64,000 bases of DNA from Starkeya sp. ORNL1 (GCF_012971745.1 NZ_CP048834.1:4154001-4218000); one strand, 5' to 3'; positions 25,455 through 34,945 are shown, numbered from the stretch's first letter. Made by a program: numbers and translations. Notes: a model not told the origin generated them from the letters alone.

Positions 25455-26126
25455 ATGACCCAACCGAAGGATGTCACCCGTCCAAAGCTGCGCACACCCA
25501 GGGCGACCGCAATCGCGGGCATCATTTTCTCCGTCCTTCTGCTGATCATATTCTCGCTGCTCCGGAATGCCGTGCCTGCAGACCCACTGGAGCCGGGCGC
25601 GTGGCTTCTGGTCGATCGCGGGTCCATTGCGGTCGCATTGAACCTCGTGCCATTCGCAGGTGTCGCGTTTCTATGGTTCATCGGCGTCTTGCGAGACCGC
25701 CTCGGCGCGCAGGAGGATCGGTTCTTCGCTACGGTCTTTCTCGGCAGCGGACTCCTATTCCTTGCCATCATCTTTGTGGCTGCGGCGCTCATCGGCGCGT
25801 TGCTTCTGGCCAGTTCCACGGCGCCTGACGACCTGATCTCGACGAAGACCTTCGTCTTTGCCCGCGCCACCATCTATACACTGGTAAATGTCTACGCCCT
25901 CAAGCTCGCCGCGGTTTTCCTGATAGCGAGCTCGACCGCGGTGGTTTTCACGGATATCGCTCCCAGATGGATGGCCATCATGGGATACATACTTGCCGCC
26001 GTCCTTCTCTTCGGCAGCTATTTCACGAGCTGGCACCTGATCGTGTTGCCCATATGGGTGCTCATGATGAGTGCACATATTTTGCTTGACGAGTACCGCG
26101 CCGGGGCTCGGGAACGGGAGCGGTGA
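25455..26126 (+). CDS. Conserved membrane protein, five to six helices
   Basis: This is a 223-residue protein starting at ATG 25455 after GGGAGGTG. Hydrophobic segments lie near residues 20-38, 58-78, 92-118, 140-162, 172-190 and 190-208, separated by short loops. The pattern PADPLEPGAWLLVDRGSIAVALNLVPFAGVAFLWFIGVLRDRLG is shared by actinobacterial and rhizobial hypothetical membrane proteins as far as I recall. No catalytic motif is visible. It stands alone between the small winged-helix pair and the nucleobase permease operon. Confidence 0.7.
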   Translation: MTQPKDVTRPKLRTPRATAIAGIIFSVLLLIIFSLLRNAVPADPLEPGAWLLVDRGSIAVALNLVPFAGVAFLWFIGVLRDRLGAQEDRFFATVFLGSGLLFLAIIFVAAALIGALLLASSTAPDDLISTKTFVFARATIYTLVNVYALKLAAVFLIASSTAVVFTDIAPRWMAIMGYILAAVLLFGSYFTSWHLIVLPIWVLMMSAHILLDEYRAGARERER

Positions 26127-26513
26127 AGCTGGCAAATAAAGCTGGAGCCGCGGATGAGTGCCAGCCCCATCGAGCGCCCAAATGACCGCACTCGGTGCCG
26201 GCAAATGACGGGCCAATTGCATGCACACGGCGGCGCCGAAGAATCCAGTTCCGGCGCCGCCGCAGGCCGTCGGAAGGTACGGGCCTTCCTCAGGCCGACA
26301 AGCCTCGCAGCGAGATTGCGGGCGCGCCACGTCATATGTTGGCGGCAGCTTCAATCGCGCGCTCACGTCTCCAGAGACATCAACCGTGTCCGTGCACTCT
26401 CGTCGGCAAGCGCGACTTGCAAATGAGTGATGGGCCTGCGCGCGAGCAATTTGCTTGCATTTCCATGGCTCGCGCGGACCATGCCGAAAAGAGACGCAAT
26501 GCTTGGGGGAGCC
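26127..26513. other. Intergenic region, no gene seen
   Basis: This 387-bp stretch precedes the nucleobase permease. The permease frame is open back to 26427, but the ribosome site GGGGGA lies at 26504-26510. The rest holds no convincing reading frame, repeat or RNA gene and presumably contains the operon promoter. Confidence 0.4.
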
Positions 26514-28220
26514 ATGCGGAAGCCGCCAGCCAACATCACGATTGGCGTCGATGAGACGCCGCCCGCATTCCATCTTGTGCTGCTGGCCTTCCAGTATGCG
26601 TTTCTGCTGTGCGTCTACCTCGTCATCGTGGTTATCGTTGTTCGCGCAGCGGGAGCGGATCAGGAGACGGCGCGCAGCGCGGTCAGCATGGCAATGATTG
26701 CTTCCGCAATCGGCACTGTGCTTCAGGCGCTGCCTCGCGGACCTGTCGGCTCGGGCTTCCTGGCGCCGCCGGTATTCTCCGCGATCTATCTTGGCCCGTC
26801 GATTCTCGCTGCCAAGGCCGGCGGCCTGCCGGCGGTGGCCTGCATGACGGTGTGCGCCGGGCTCACCGAAATACTGATCGCTCGCTTTCTCCACCGCCTG
26901 CGCATCATCATGCAGCCGACGATCAGCGGGCTCACTATCTGCATTATCGCCCTGGAACTCGGCATTGTCGGGTTGCAGCACGCTCTTGATGTCAGCGGCG
27001 AAGGCACCGCGCTTTTTCCCGCGCACATCGCGGTCGCTTCGCTCACCTTTGCCGTCGCGGTTGGTTTGACCGTCTGGGGCAAGGGCGTCTGGAAACTGGT
27101 GTGCTCGCTGCTCGGGATGCTCACTGGCGTCGCCGCCGCCTTCGCGCTCGGTCTGTTCGATACCCGCACCCTTGTCTCACTCAGCGCGGCACCCTGGTTC
27201 GCCGTCCCCAACCCGAGCTACATCACGTTTCAATGGGCCCCCGGCCTCATGCCCGCCTTCATCGCTGCGGGTCTCGCCGCGGCGATCCGGACGGTAGGCG
27301 TGGTCAGCACATGCCAGAAGGCGAATGATGCCTCATGGAACCGCCCGAACTTCGCGAACATCCGGAAAGGAGTGTTCGCGGATGGCCTCGGGTGCGCGGT
27401 GGGCGGCCTCGTCGGGGCACCCGGCATGAATATCGGTCCGAGCCTTGTCGGCGTTTCGATCGCCACGGGAGTGACGTCACGCACCATCGCTTATGCGTGT
27501 GCGGCAGTCCTGGTCGTTCTGGCGTTCATGCCGAAAGTCGCCGACCTCTTCCTCCAATTGCCGCTGGCGGTGGCGGGAGCACTGCTGATTTTTACTGCGT
27601 CCATCATGCTCGCCAGCGGACTTCAGCTCATGATCGCCCGGACGCTCGACACCCGATTTACATTCGTCATCGGGCTCGGCCTGCTTTTCCCGCTGACCCG
27701 ATTGGTCTCGACGAGCTATTTCGAGAATCTCCCGGGATGGCTGGGCATCATCACCAATAGTGGGCTCGCTCTGGGCCTCACCTCGGCGATCGGCCTTCTG
27801 CTGCTGTTCCGCATCGCTTCGGGTCACCAGCAGACGATTATCTGGCGGGAGTCGGAGGATGCCCTCGCCGAACTCGGCGCCACCCTGGAGAAGCGCGCCA
27901 AGGAGTGGGGTCTGACGAAGGACGTCATCGCGCGAGGGCTCGCAAACACCAGGCAAACGATGGAACTGTTGAGGGAAGGTCAGCTTCTGCGCCAGTCGGT
28001 TTCGATGCGGGCGGCGGAACGTGACAATTCCCTGGAGATCGAGTTGCACTACAAAGGGTTGCCGATGTTCGTCCCCGACCTTCTGAGCCAGCCCGAGCTG
28101 AACGAGGAGGCGCCAATGGCCGCCGGGCTGCAGGACATTGCCATCGGCGTGTTTCCGGATCGGTCGGCCACGACGTCGCGCGGCGCGGAAACGACAATCC
28201 GCCTCAGCTTCGACATGTAA
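26514..28220 (+). CDS. NCS2 xanthine/uracil permease with C-terminal HATPase-like extension
   Basis: This is a 568-residue inner-membrane protein; ATG 26514 is favoured by GGGGGAG just upstream. Residues 25-440 match the nucleobase:cation symporter-2 fold with about 14 segments, including GPVGSGFLAPPVFSAIYLGPS and the conserved GLVGAPGMNIGPSLVGVSIATG region. About residues 445-568 form a soluble tail containing EIELHYKGLPMFVP and ending GAETTIRLSFDM. This resembles the RsbW-like ATPase tail found on some permeases of this family, though the nucleotide-binding motifs look eroded. It should import a purine, pyrimidine or related heterocycle. It is first in an operon with a binding protein and a cupin. 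Confidence 0.85.
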   Translation: MRKPPANITIGVDETPPAFHLVLLAFQYAFLLCVYLVIVVIVVRAAGADQETARSAVSMAMIASAIGTVLQALPRGPVGSGFLAPPVFSAIYLGPSILAAKAGGLPAVACMTVCAGLTEILIARFLHRLRIIMQPTISGLTICIIALELGIVGLQHALDVSGEGTALFPAHIAVASLTFAVAVGLTVWGKGVWKLVCSLLGMLTGVAAAFALGLFDTRTLVSLSAAPWFAVPNPSYITFQWAPGLMPAFIAAGLAAAIRTVGVVSTCQKANDASWNRPNFANIRKGVFADGLGCAVGGLVGAPGMNIGPSLVGVSIATGVTSRTIAYACAAVLVVLAFMPKVADLFLQLPLAVAGALLIFTASIMLASGLQLMIARTLDTRFTFVIGLGLLFPLTRLVSTSYFENLPGWLGIITNSGLALGLTSAIGLLLLFRIASGHQQTIIWRESEDALAELGATLEKRAKEWGLTKDVIARGLANTRQTMELLREGQLLRQSVSMRAAERDNSLEIELHYKGLPMFVPDLLSQPELNEEAPMAAGLQDIAIGVFPDRSATTSRGAETTIRLSFDM

Positions 28221-28245
28221 GCTCATTCAAGACGGGGAGCCGCCA

Positions 28246-28956
28246 ATGACGCTTCAGACACTCGTCCCAGGCACGCTCCGGGTGGCGTCCGCCGTGCCGG
28301 ATCCTCCGTTCGAGATGATGCAGTCCGGCGCGCTCGCCGGTTTTGATATCGACCTCATGCGCGCCCTCTGCGGGGAAATCGGACTGAAATGGGAGCCGTG
28401 CCGGTACGAAGGCGGCGACTTCAACGGCATCTTCGACGGCCTAGCCAACGGTGAATGGGACTGCGTCGCGTCGGGGACAACAATTACGCCGGACCGGGAA
28501 ACCAAGGCTGACTTCTGCCAACCCTATCTGGTGTCCGGCCAAAGCCTTGTCTGCAACGTGGAGCGCACACCGGGCGCGACTTCGATCGAAGACCTCCGGG
28601 GCCAGATCGTCGCTGTCCAGAAGGGGAATACCTCCCAGCCTGTCGTCGAACGTCTGAAAGCCGAAGGAAAGATAGGCGACGTTCGGCTGTACCCATATCA
28701 CGGCATAGGCGACATGCTCGACGACCTGGAGGCCGGGAAAATCGCGGGTATCATGAAGCTGGCGCCCGTCATGCACTGGCTGACACGCGATCGAGCCTCG
28801 CTCCGTGTCGTGCAAGAGAACATAACCAACGAAAAGCTCGGCATCTGCGTTCGACGGGGTAATGACGAACTACGGCAAGCGCTTGATGACGCGCAATCAC
28901 GACTCGTCTCGAATAGAACGATGAAGGCCCTTACATCCAGGTGGATTGCAACATGA
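28246..28956 (+). CDS. Solute-binding protein family 3 domain without signal peptide
   Basis: This is a 236-residue protein of the amino-acid-type periplasmic binding fold (GFDIDLMRALCGEIGLKWEP; SGTTITPDRETKADFCQPYLVSGQSLV; GDMLDDLEAGKIAGIM). ATG 28246 follows GGGGAG. No signal peptide precedes the domain: the chain begins MTLQTLVPGTLRVASAVPDPPF. It therefore probably stays in the cytoplasm. No ABC permease genes are near. It sits 25 bp after the permease gene and overlaps the cupin gene by 4 bp, so it may act as a cytosolic ligand sensor or as an enzyme-like domain. That function is inference. Confidence 0.8.
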   Translation: MTLQTLVPGTLRVASAVPDPPFEMMQSGALAGFDIDLMRALCGEIGLKWEPCRYEGGDFNGIFDGLANGEWDCVASGTTITPDRETKADFCQPYLVSGQSLVCNVERTPGATSIEDLRGQIVAVQKGNTSQPVVERLKAEGKIGDVRLYPYHGIGDMLDDLEAGKIAGIMKLAPVMHWLTRDRASLRVVQENITNEKLGICVRRGNDELRQALDDAQSRLVSNRTMKALTSRWIAT

Positions 28957-29279
28957 CGAAATGCATTCGTCTATTCACCGGTCCTGACGGCCGCTCGCAT
29001 GTGGAACACATTTCCTTGCCGATCGGTCTTCATCAGAAGGTCAGCGCCGCTCACTTCGAGGAAAGTCCGCCCCACGCTTCATTGGATTGGCACACCGCGC
29101 CCTGCGAGCAGTATGTCATCACGCTGAGCGGTACGCTTGAATTCACGACGCGCGATGGGGAGGGCTTCGTGCTCGCGCCCGGCGACGTGCTCCTGGCAAC
29201 CGACACGACGGGCACAGGGCATCGGTGGCGCCTGGTAGATGATGCCCCGTGGCGCCGCATGTACGTCGAATTCGCCTGA
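28953..29279 (+). CDS. Small cupin-domain protein
   Basis: This 108-residue single-domain cupin overlaps the preceding gene through ATGA. It has HASLDWHTAPCEQYVITLSGTLEF for the first cupin motif (histidine and glutamine in metal-ligand positions) and GEGFVLAPGDVLLATDTTGTGHRW for the second, with a terminal metal-ligand-like histidine. A role as a small dioxygenase, isomerase or ligand-binding protein acting on the permease substrate is plausible. The substrate cannot be read from the sequence. Confidence 0.8.
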   Translation: MTKCIRLFTGPDGRSHVEHISLPIGLHQKVSAAHFEESPPHASLDWHTAPCEQYVITLSGTLEFTTRDGEGFVLAPGDVLLATDTTGTGHRWRLVDDAPWRRMYVEFA

Positions 29280-29487
29280 TCACCCCGGTGGGCACGACAG
29301 TGGTGTCCGCCGCTGTGCTGGCCACTGGCCTATTTGTGTACACATTTTGCTTTGAGTGATCGGCCTGCTGCTCGCCTTGATCGACACCCGGCGCGGTAAG
29401 AAAGGTTGCAGATTGGCGAGCGGCGACGGGGCGCATCTCAATTCACATTGCATCTTCCATCAAGGTGCTTGGCTCGTCATGCAGGTC

Positions 29488-29970
29488 TCAAGGCCCCTCA
29501 TCCTTGAGATCGATCCGGATGAGGTGCGGCACCGCACTCACGCCCCATGCTACGATTACGCCCAGCAATGTCTCGATGAAGCGGTCCAGGGCATAGGTCC
29601 ACGGCTCGCCACGATGCTCGATCAGGATGAGCCCGCAAATATAACCTGCGACTTTCGCACCGTCGCTCATGCGCAGGGCCTGGCATGCGATCATTGCGAC
29701 CAGGACACTGAACCCGAGGGAAAGCACGCCGGGCCCCATAGCCTGACTGAGTGCCGCACCGGTCGCAGCACCAACGATCGTTGATGCTATCCGTGTCAGC
29801 CCCAACTTCCTCGATAGTTGCGGCGAACGATCGGTGACAATAACGGCGGCTATAAAGGCGTAGATTGGGTGGTTCAATTGCAGGAAATCCGCGAGAGCAA
29901 ACGCAATCGCCGCAGCTAACGCGACGCGCAGTGCAAGCAGAACGCCGACGAATTCCGTCCGATGGTTCAC
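29488..29970 (-). CDS. FUSC/aromatic acid exporter-like membrane protein, short form
   Basis: This 160-residue protein contains only the N-terminal membrane half of the FUSC/ArAE (DUF939-like) architecture: about four to five helices with LRVALAAAIAFALADFLQLNHPIYAFIAAVIVTD, typical of that family, and no soluble C-terminal domain. Start GTG 29970 is preceded by GAGGCC. It is transcribed away from the decarboxylase locus. Family members export aromatic acids or are of unknown role; half-size versions are common. Confidence 0.75.
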   Translation of the reverse strand: MNHRTEFVGVLLALRVALAAAIAFALADFLQLNHPIYAFIAAVIVTDRSPQLSRKLGLTRIASTIVGAATGAALSQAMGPGVLSLGFSVLVAMIACQALRMSDGAKVAGYICGLILIEHRGEPWTYALDRFIETLLGVIVAWGVSAVPHLIRIDLKDEGP

Positions 29971-30520
29971 GACGCGTCCCAGGCCTCGTCGGGTCGCAGG
30001 ATTTCAGTGCTGGGCGAATCAAGTGTGCCGCGGCTGGCCGTGGCCCAGCTCCGCGAGCGAGCCACGGCGAATATAGGCCCACCGGGCGCGTACGCTTTGC
30101 ATTTCGCGACAGCGGAGAAAGCGACGGGTCACTTGCTCGAAAATTGGTCGGCTTCGTAGTCGCAAAAAGTCAAGCAGGGACGCTACGGAAAGCAGAAAGT
30201 GATTGCTCGCGTCGGCCCACTTGTCAAGCTTGGCTGGTCTACGCGAAAGCAAAGTTCCGTGTATCGGGCGACCCAGATCTTGCGAGTTTGAGCATGGCGA
30301 TTGGTTGCCAGTGCATGAAACGCGTGCGCGCTTTCGGCAATCGCCCCTCATACCTTCGGGTATGCGTGAGGGCGGTGGTTCTTACCAACCCTGGGTGCGC
30401 GCAGCGCGCACAGATTTACGCCTGGCACCCCCAGACTCTCACATCAAATCCTGTGCCGCGCCGGGGTCCATGAGTCCCGGTCGTTCGGCAGCACGCCATT
30501 CATTCGACGGGGAGGCACTC
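29971..30520. other. 550-bp divergent promoter region with clustered inverted repeats
   Basis: No gene is called here. It must hold promoters for the FUSC-like gene (minus) and the decarboxylase operon (plus). From 30297 to 30411 there are several inverted repeats, listed as a separate feature. An open frame in line with the decarboxylase extends back to 30203, but the ribosome site is at 30511-30515. Confidence 0.5.
30297..30411 (+). promoter_or_regulatory. Potential structured leader RNA upstream of decarboxylase
   Basis: Three inverted repeats lie in 115 bases. GGCGATTG (near 30295-30302) can pair with CAATCGCC (30338-30345). CATACC-TTCG-GGTATG lies within 30342-30374 and is extended outward by CGCCC/GGGCG. 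GTGCGCG-CAG-CGCGCAC is at 30395-30411. The first and second compete for the CGCCC segment, so alternative folds are possible. No known riboswitch consensus was recognised. A transcribed leader controlling the operon is inference. Confidence 0.4.
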
Positions 30521-33223
30521 ATGAGCGAAGCAGCCGGCACACGGATCGATGCGTTCTTCGTCCTTCATTCTGCCCGGGCGGATAGCTGGCGCATGGCCCA
30601 TAACTTGGCCGAGGGCTGGGTTGCAGGTTCCGCGACTCGGGGGGACGTGAAGGCCGCGCTGGCTGACTTGAGCGTGCTTGAGGAGTTCCACGCGTTCCCG
30701 GGGGCGCGGGTCATGCGCGCCCTCGACCAACTCATCGCTGCCGATGACGCAGCCGGCGCTGCGGCGCTCATTCGCCAGATCTCCGAGGCCGTCGTCACGA
30801 ACCGCGAAATCATGGATACGTCGGGGCAATCGACCGGTTCAGCTGATGAAATACCGGATTTGCTGCCAGTCGGCCTCGGCGTGCGCGAGCATCGCAGGCC
30901 GTCCTTCGAGACCTTGTTCGTTACGCTCCAGCCGCGCTCGCGTTGGCCCGCACTGGCCGACGAAATGAGGCGAATGCGCCGGCCCGAAGACCAGTTCATC
31001 TATGAGTGGGTGTTCGTCGGGTCGCTGGAAGACGCGGTCTGCGCAGCAATCGTCAATCCGCGGATAGCAGCCGTGGTGACGACCGACGACATGCCCTATC
31101 GCTCCCAGCATGACGCCCCGGTTCTTCGCTCCGTCCTCGACCCCATCCTCAACTATTCGGGTGATCAGGCGACCGGAATCGACCTTGCCAGGGTTCTGAA
31201 GAACCTCCGGCCGGAACTCGACCTCTACATCCTTTCGGACCGCAATGTCGAAATGCTTGCGGGCGACCCGAAGGCCGATTGCGTACGCCGTATCTTTTAC
31301 GCCGTCGAAGAGCCGCTGGAACTCCATCTTTCGATCCTGGAAGGCGTCGCCGCGCGTTTCGAGACGCCGTTCTTCGACAATCTGAAGCGCTACACGCAGC
31401 GCCCCATCGGCACCTTCCATGCCCTGCCGATCGCCCGCGGAAAATCCGTGTTCAGGTCCGAATGGATCCGGGACATGGGCGAATTCTATGGCATCAACCT
31501 GTTCCTCGCCGAGAGCAGCGCGACCACCGGCGGCCTCGACAGCCTGCTGGAGCCCACCGGCAACATCAAGAAAGCCCAGGAATATGCGGCGCGCGCCTTT
31601 GGCGCCGACCATGTTTTCTTCGTCACCAACGGCACCTCGACCAGCAACAAGATGGTGGTACAGGCGCTGATGAAGCCCGGCGACATCGCGATCATCGATC
31701 GCAATTGTCACAAGTCGCACCATTACGGGATGGTCTTGAGCGGAGGGCAGCCGATCTATGTCGAGGCATATCCGCTGACCCGCTATTCGATGTACGGCGC
31801 GGTGCCGCTCAGTACGGTCAAGAAGGTCATGCTCGACTTGCGTGCCGAAGGCCGGCTCGACCGGTTGCGCCTGCTCGACCTGACGAACTGCACCTTCGAC
31901 GGCCACATGTACAACACGCGCCGTGTGATGGAGGAATGCCTCGCGATCAAGCCGGATCTGATCTTCCTGTGGGATGAAGCCTGGTCCGGCTTCGCCCATT
32001 GGTCGCCATTCCTGCGCCCGCGCACCGCGATGGGCGCGGCGGCTGCGATCGAAGACTGGATGCGCCAGCCGTCCTCGGTGGAGGCTTATGAAAAGCAGCA
32101 GGCGGAACTCGGCAAGAAGCCGACAGATGCGACGCTCCTGGAGACCCGTCTGATTCCCGACCCGCGCAAGATCCGGCTGCGCGTATACCAGACGAACTCC
32201 ACCCACAAATCGATGTCCGCGATCCGCCAGGGTTCAATGGTGCTGGTGCACGACGTCGACTTCGCCCATGTCGAGAGCCAGTTCCACGAGGCCGTGTTCA
32301 CCCACGCCTCGACGAGCCCAAACCAGCAGCTCATCGCCAGCCTGGACGTCGCGCGGCGGCAGATGGAGCTCGAGGGGTATGGGCTCGTGATGAACGCGAT
32401 CTCCATTGCGCTGAAGATCCGCGCGGCGGTGAACCAGCATCCACTGATCTCGAAATATTTCAGGGTACTTGGCGCCGACGACCTGATCCCGGCCGAGTAC
32501 CGCAAATCGGGTTTCGTCGACTTCCTGCGGTCCGGCGTGAACTGGGGCGATATCGCCAAGGCGATGCGAGAGGACGAGTTCTATCTCGATCCGACGCGGA
32601 TGACCCTGGTCTGCGGCACCGCGGGTTTCGACGGCACCCAGTTCAAGGGGCTTCTTGCGAGCAAGTACAACATTCAGCTGAACAAGACCTCGCGCAACTC
32701 CGTGCTTCTACAGTCCAACATCAACAATACGCGCAGCGACATCGCTCATCTCATCCGGGTGCTGGTTGAGATTTCGCGTGGGATCGAGAACGACCTGAAC
32801 AGCGGCGGTGCCGGCGGGCAGGCCGCCTTCAAGGCGCGCGTGAAGTCCCTGATGGACGATGTACCCGATCTGCCGAACTTCAGCCATTTCCACCCGGCAT
32901 TCCGCAAGGAGGCCGGCAAGAAAACCCCCGAAGGCGACATGCGCAGCGCCTTCTACGGCGCCTATGTCGAGGACGAATGCGAATACGTCCCGCTGAGAGG
33001 GGCGGCGATCGACAAGCGTCTCGAAAGCGGCCCCGACCTCGTCTCCGCAAATTTCGTGATCCCCTATCCGCCGGGCTTCCCGATCATGGTTCCCGGACAG
33101 GTACTGACCCGCGAGACCATCGACTTCATGCGCAAGCTCGATGTGAAGGAGATCCACGGCTACGAGGCGGCGAAGGGGCTCAAGCTCCTGCGCCCCGACG
33201 TTCTCAATGGCAAAAAGCAGTAA
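30521..33223 (+). CDS. Orn/Lys/Arg-family PLP decarboxylase, long form
   Basis: This is a 900-residue fold-type-I decarboxylase; usual family members are 710-760 residues. ATG 30521 follows GGGGAGG. About residues 1-250 contain an extra N-terminal part and a wing/receiver-like domain. The PLP core follows, with HVFFVTNGTSTSNKMV, an IDRNCHKSHHYG stretch that stacks on the cofactor, LIFLWDEAWSGFAHW, and the Schiff-base lysine K563 in STHKSMSAIRQGS. The C-terminal domain ends PYPPGFPIMVPGQVLT. It removes the alpha-carboxyl of an amino acid, consuming a proton. Two exchanger genes follow. The substrate may be aspartate or a basic amino acid; sequence alone does not decide. Confidence 0.88.
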   Translation: MSEAAGTRIDAFFVLHSARADSWRMAHNLAEGWVAGSATRGDVKAALADLSVLEEFHAFPGARVMRALDQLIAADDAAGAAALIRQISEAVVTNREIMDTSGQSTGSADEIPDLLPVGLGVREHRRPSFETLFVTLQPRSRWPALADEMRRMRRPEDQFIYEWVFVGSLEDAVCAAIVNPRIAAVVTTDDMPYRSQHDAPVLRSVLDPILNYSGDQATGIDLARVLKNLRPELDLYILSDRNVEMLAGDPKADCVRRIFYAVEEPLELHLSILEGVAARFETPFFDNLKRYTQRPIGTFHALPIARGKSVFRSEWIRDMGEFYGINLFLAESSATTGGLDSLLEPTGNIKKAQEYAARAFGADHVFFVTNGTSTSNKMVVQALMKPGDIAIIDRNCHKSHHYGMVLSGGQPIYVEAYPLTRYSMYGAVPLSTVKKVMLDLRAEGRLDRLRLLDLTNCTFDGHMYNTRRVMEECLAIKPDLIFLWDEAWSGFAHWSPFLRPRTAMGAAAAIEDWMRQPSSVEAYEKQQAELGKKPTDATLLETRLIPDPRKIRLRVYQTNSTHKSMSAIRQGSMVLVHDVDFAHVESQFHEAVFTHASTSPNQQLIASLDVARRQMELEGYGLVMNAISIALKIRAAVNQHPLISKYFRVLGADDLIPAEYRKSGFVDFLRSGVNWGDIAKAMREDEFYLDPTRMTLVCGTAGFDGTQFKGLLASKYNIQLNKTSRNSVLLQSNINNTRSDIAHLIRVLVEISRGIENDLNSGGAGGQAAFKARVKSLMDDVPDLPNFSHFHPAFRKEAGKKTPEGDMRSAFYGAYVEDECEYVPLRGAAIDKRLESGPDLVSANFVIPYPPGFPIMVPGQVLTRETIDFMRKLDVKEIHGYEAAKGLKLLRPDVLNGKKQ

Positions 33224-33244
33224 ACGCGGCAGGGGCAGACGACG

Positions 33245-34945
33245 ATGAACAGCTTTTTCCAGTATCTGGCGGCCAATCCGTACATTCTGCTTTTCCTCAC
33301 CGTCGGCCTGGCGATCTGGATCGGCCGGCAGAGCATCGGCGGCTACGGGCTCGGCATGGTGGCCGCGGCGATTATCGTCGGGTGCGGCCTCTCCGTCTGG
33401 GCGTCGAGCTATGGCGTGAAGCTTGAGCTGAACAACTTCACCAAGTCGATGTTCTACTACCTCTTCATGTACGGGGTCGGCCTGCGCGTAGGCCCTTCCT
33501 TCGTGAACAGCCTCGGCGGCGACGGGCTCAAATTCACCGGTCTCGCGGTGGTGAGCTGCGTTATAGGCCTTTTCCTGGTGGTAATCGGCGCGCGGCTCTT
33601 CGACCTTCCGCTAGGGGCAGCTGGTGGAATGCTGGCCGGGTCCCAGACCATGTCGGCGGCGATCGGCTCCGCCGAGGAGGCCGTCAATGCCGGTGTGGTC
33701 GCTCTCCCGCCGGGAACGACCGCGGAGCAGGTCTCGTCGATGATCGCGCTTTCCTACGGGATCACCTACATCTGGGGCACGGTCGGCATCATCCTGATCA
33801 CCAAGTATTTGCCGGCGTGGTGGGGCGTCGATGCCCGCGCCGCCGCGCGCGAGTATGAGGTCAAATACGGCGTTGCCAGCGGCGACACTCCGACCCTCAG
33901 CGCCTGGACGCCCGGCGCAATCCGCGCTTATCAACTGGACAATCCCGAATGGTCCGGCAAGAGCGTCGGTGCGCTGCTCAAGAGCCATCCCGAATATCGG
34001 GTCGTCAATGTCGTGCGTGACCGCGCAAGGCTCGACCTTTCGGACAATCTCGTTCTCAGGATTGGCGATGTCATCGCGCTGGGCGGCCGTCGCGAGACGA
34101 TGACCGAGAAGATGGGCCTGATCGGCCCGGAAGTATCCGATCGGCTCGCCCTCGATATACCGCTCGATCAGGCTGAAGTCCTGGTCACGAACCGGGATAT
34201 GCTCAAACGCAGCCATGAGGAAATGCGGGCGCTGCCCGGCGTCAACCAGGTCCAGGTGGTCAAGCTTGAACGTGGCGGCGTGACGATCCCGATCGGCTCC
34301 AACACCGTTCTGCAGCGGATGGACGTCCTCACCGTGGTTGGCCTCAAGGATGCGGTGAGCCGGGTCGGCGCCATGTTCGGCCGCATCGTCCGGCCAAGCG
34401 CTGCGACCGACCTGCTGACACTTTCATTCGGAATGGTGCTGGGCCTGCTGATCGGGGCTATCCAGTTCCCGGCCTTCGGCGCGTCGGTTGGGCTTGGCAA
34501 TGCGGGCGGCCTTCTGGTCGCTGGCGTGATCGTCTCGTCTGTGTCCTCGCGTCTACGTTTCTTCGGTAATACACCGAACGCCGCGCGCAACGTTCTCGAG
34601 GATCTCGGTCTTGTCGTGTTCGTCGCCATTGTCGGCATCAATGCGGGCAATTCCCTGTTGACGCAGTTGACCGGCCTGGTCGCGCTCAAGATCTTCATTG
34701 TCGGCTTCATCGCCTGTTCGATCCCGCCGGTCGTGGTGTGGGCGATCGGGTATCACGTCTTCAAGATGAACGCGGCGGTGCTCATGGGCGGTGTTGCTGG
34801 AGCGCGGAGCCATTCCGGTCCTTGCCGCGAGGCCGCCGTCGAAATCCAGAGCAACGTTCCCTGGATCGGCTTCCCTGTGGCCTATGCGGTCTCCGGCGTG
34901 CTGCTGACCGTGTTCGGCTACTTCGCGATGCTCCTGTCCAGTTAG
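33245..34945 (+). CDS. Aspartate:alanine exchanger (AspT/YidE) family transporter 1
   Basis: This is a 566-residue inner-membrane antiporter. Two five-helix membrane halves (about residues 1-175 and 385-566) flank two TrkA-C-like cytoplasmic domains (RAYQLDNPEWSGKSVG...RIGDVIALGGRRE, and VLVTNRDMLKRS...QRMDVLTVVGLKDAV). Each half begins with the AAE pattern FYYLFMYGVGLRVGPSF or DLGLVVFVAIVGINAG. It starts 21 bp after the decarboxylase. Family members exchange an amino acid for its decarboxylation product, so this probably imports the substrate and exports the amine or alanine-like product. Confidence 0.9.
   Translation: MNSFFQYLAANPYILLFLTVGLAIWIGRQSIGGYGLGMVAAAIIVGCGLSVWASSYGVKLELNNFTKSMFYYLFMYGVGLRVGPSFVNSLGGDGLKFTGLAVVSCVIGLFLVVIGARLFDLPLGAAGGMLAGSQTMSAAIGSAEEAVNAGVVALPPGTTAEQVSSMIALSYGITYIWGTVGIILITKYLPAWWGVDARAAAREYEVKYGVASGDTPTLSAWTPGAIRAYQLDNPEWSGKSVGALLKSHPEYRVVNVVRDRARLDLSDNLVLRIGDVIALGGRRETMTEKMGLIGPEVSDRLALDIPLDQAEVLVTNRDMLKRSHEEMRALPGVNQVQVVKLERGGVTIPIGSNTVLQRMDVLTVVGLKDAVSRVGAMFGRIVRPSAATDLLTLSFGMVLGLLIGAIQFPAFGASVGLGNAGGLLVAGVIVSSVSSRLRFFGNTPNAARNVLEDLGLVVFVAIVGINAGNSLLTQLTGLVALKIFIVGFIACSIPPVVVWAIGYHVFKMNAAVLMGGVAGARSHSGPCREAAVEIQSNVPWIGFPVAYAVSGVLLTVFGYFAMLLSS

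Noticed and set aside
30203..30520. 106-codon N-terminal extension of the decarboxylase
   Set aside because: It includes the inverted repeats, and a good GGGGAGG ribosome site is found only before ATG 30521.
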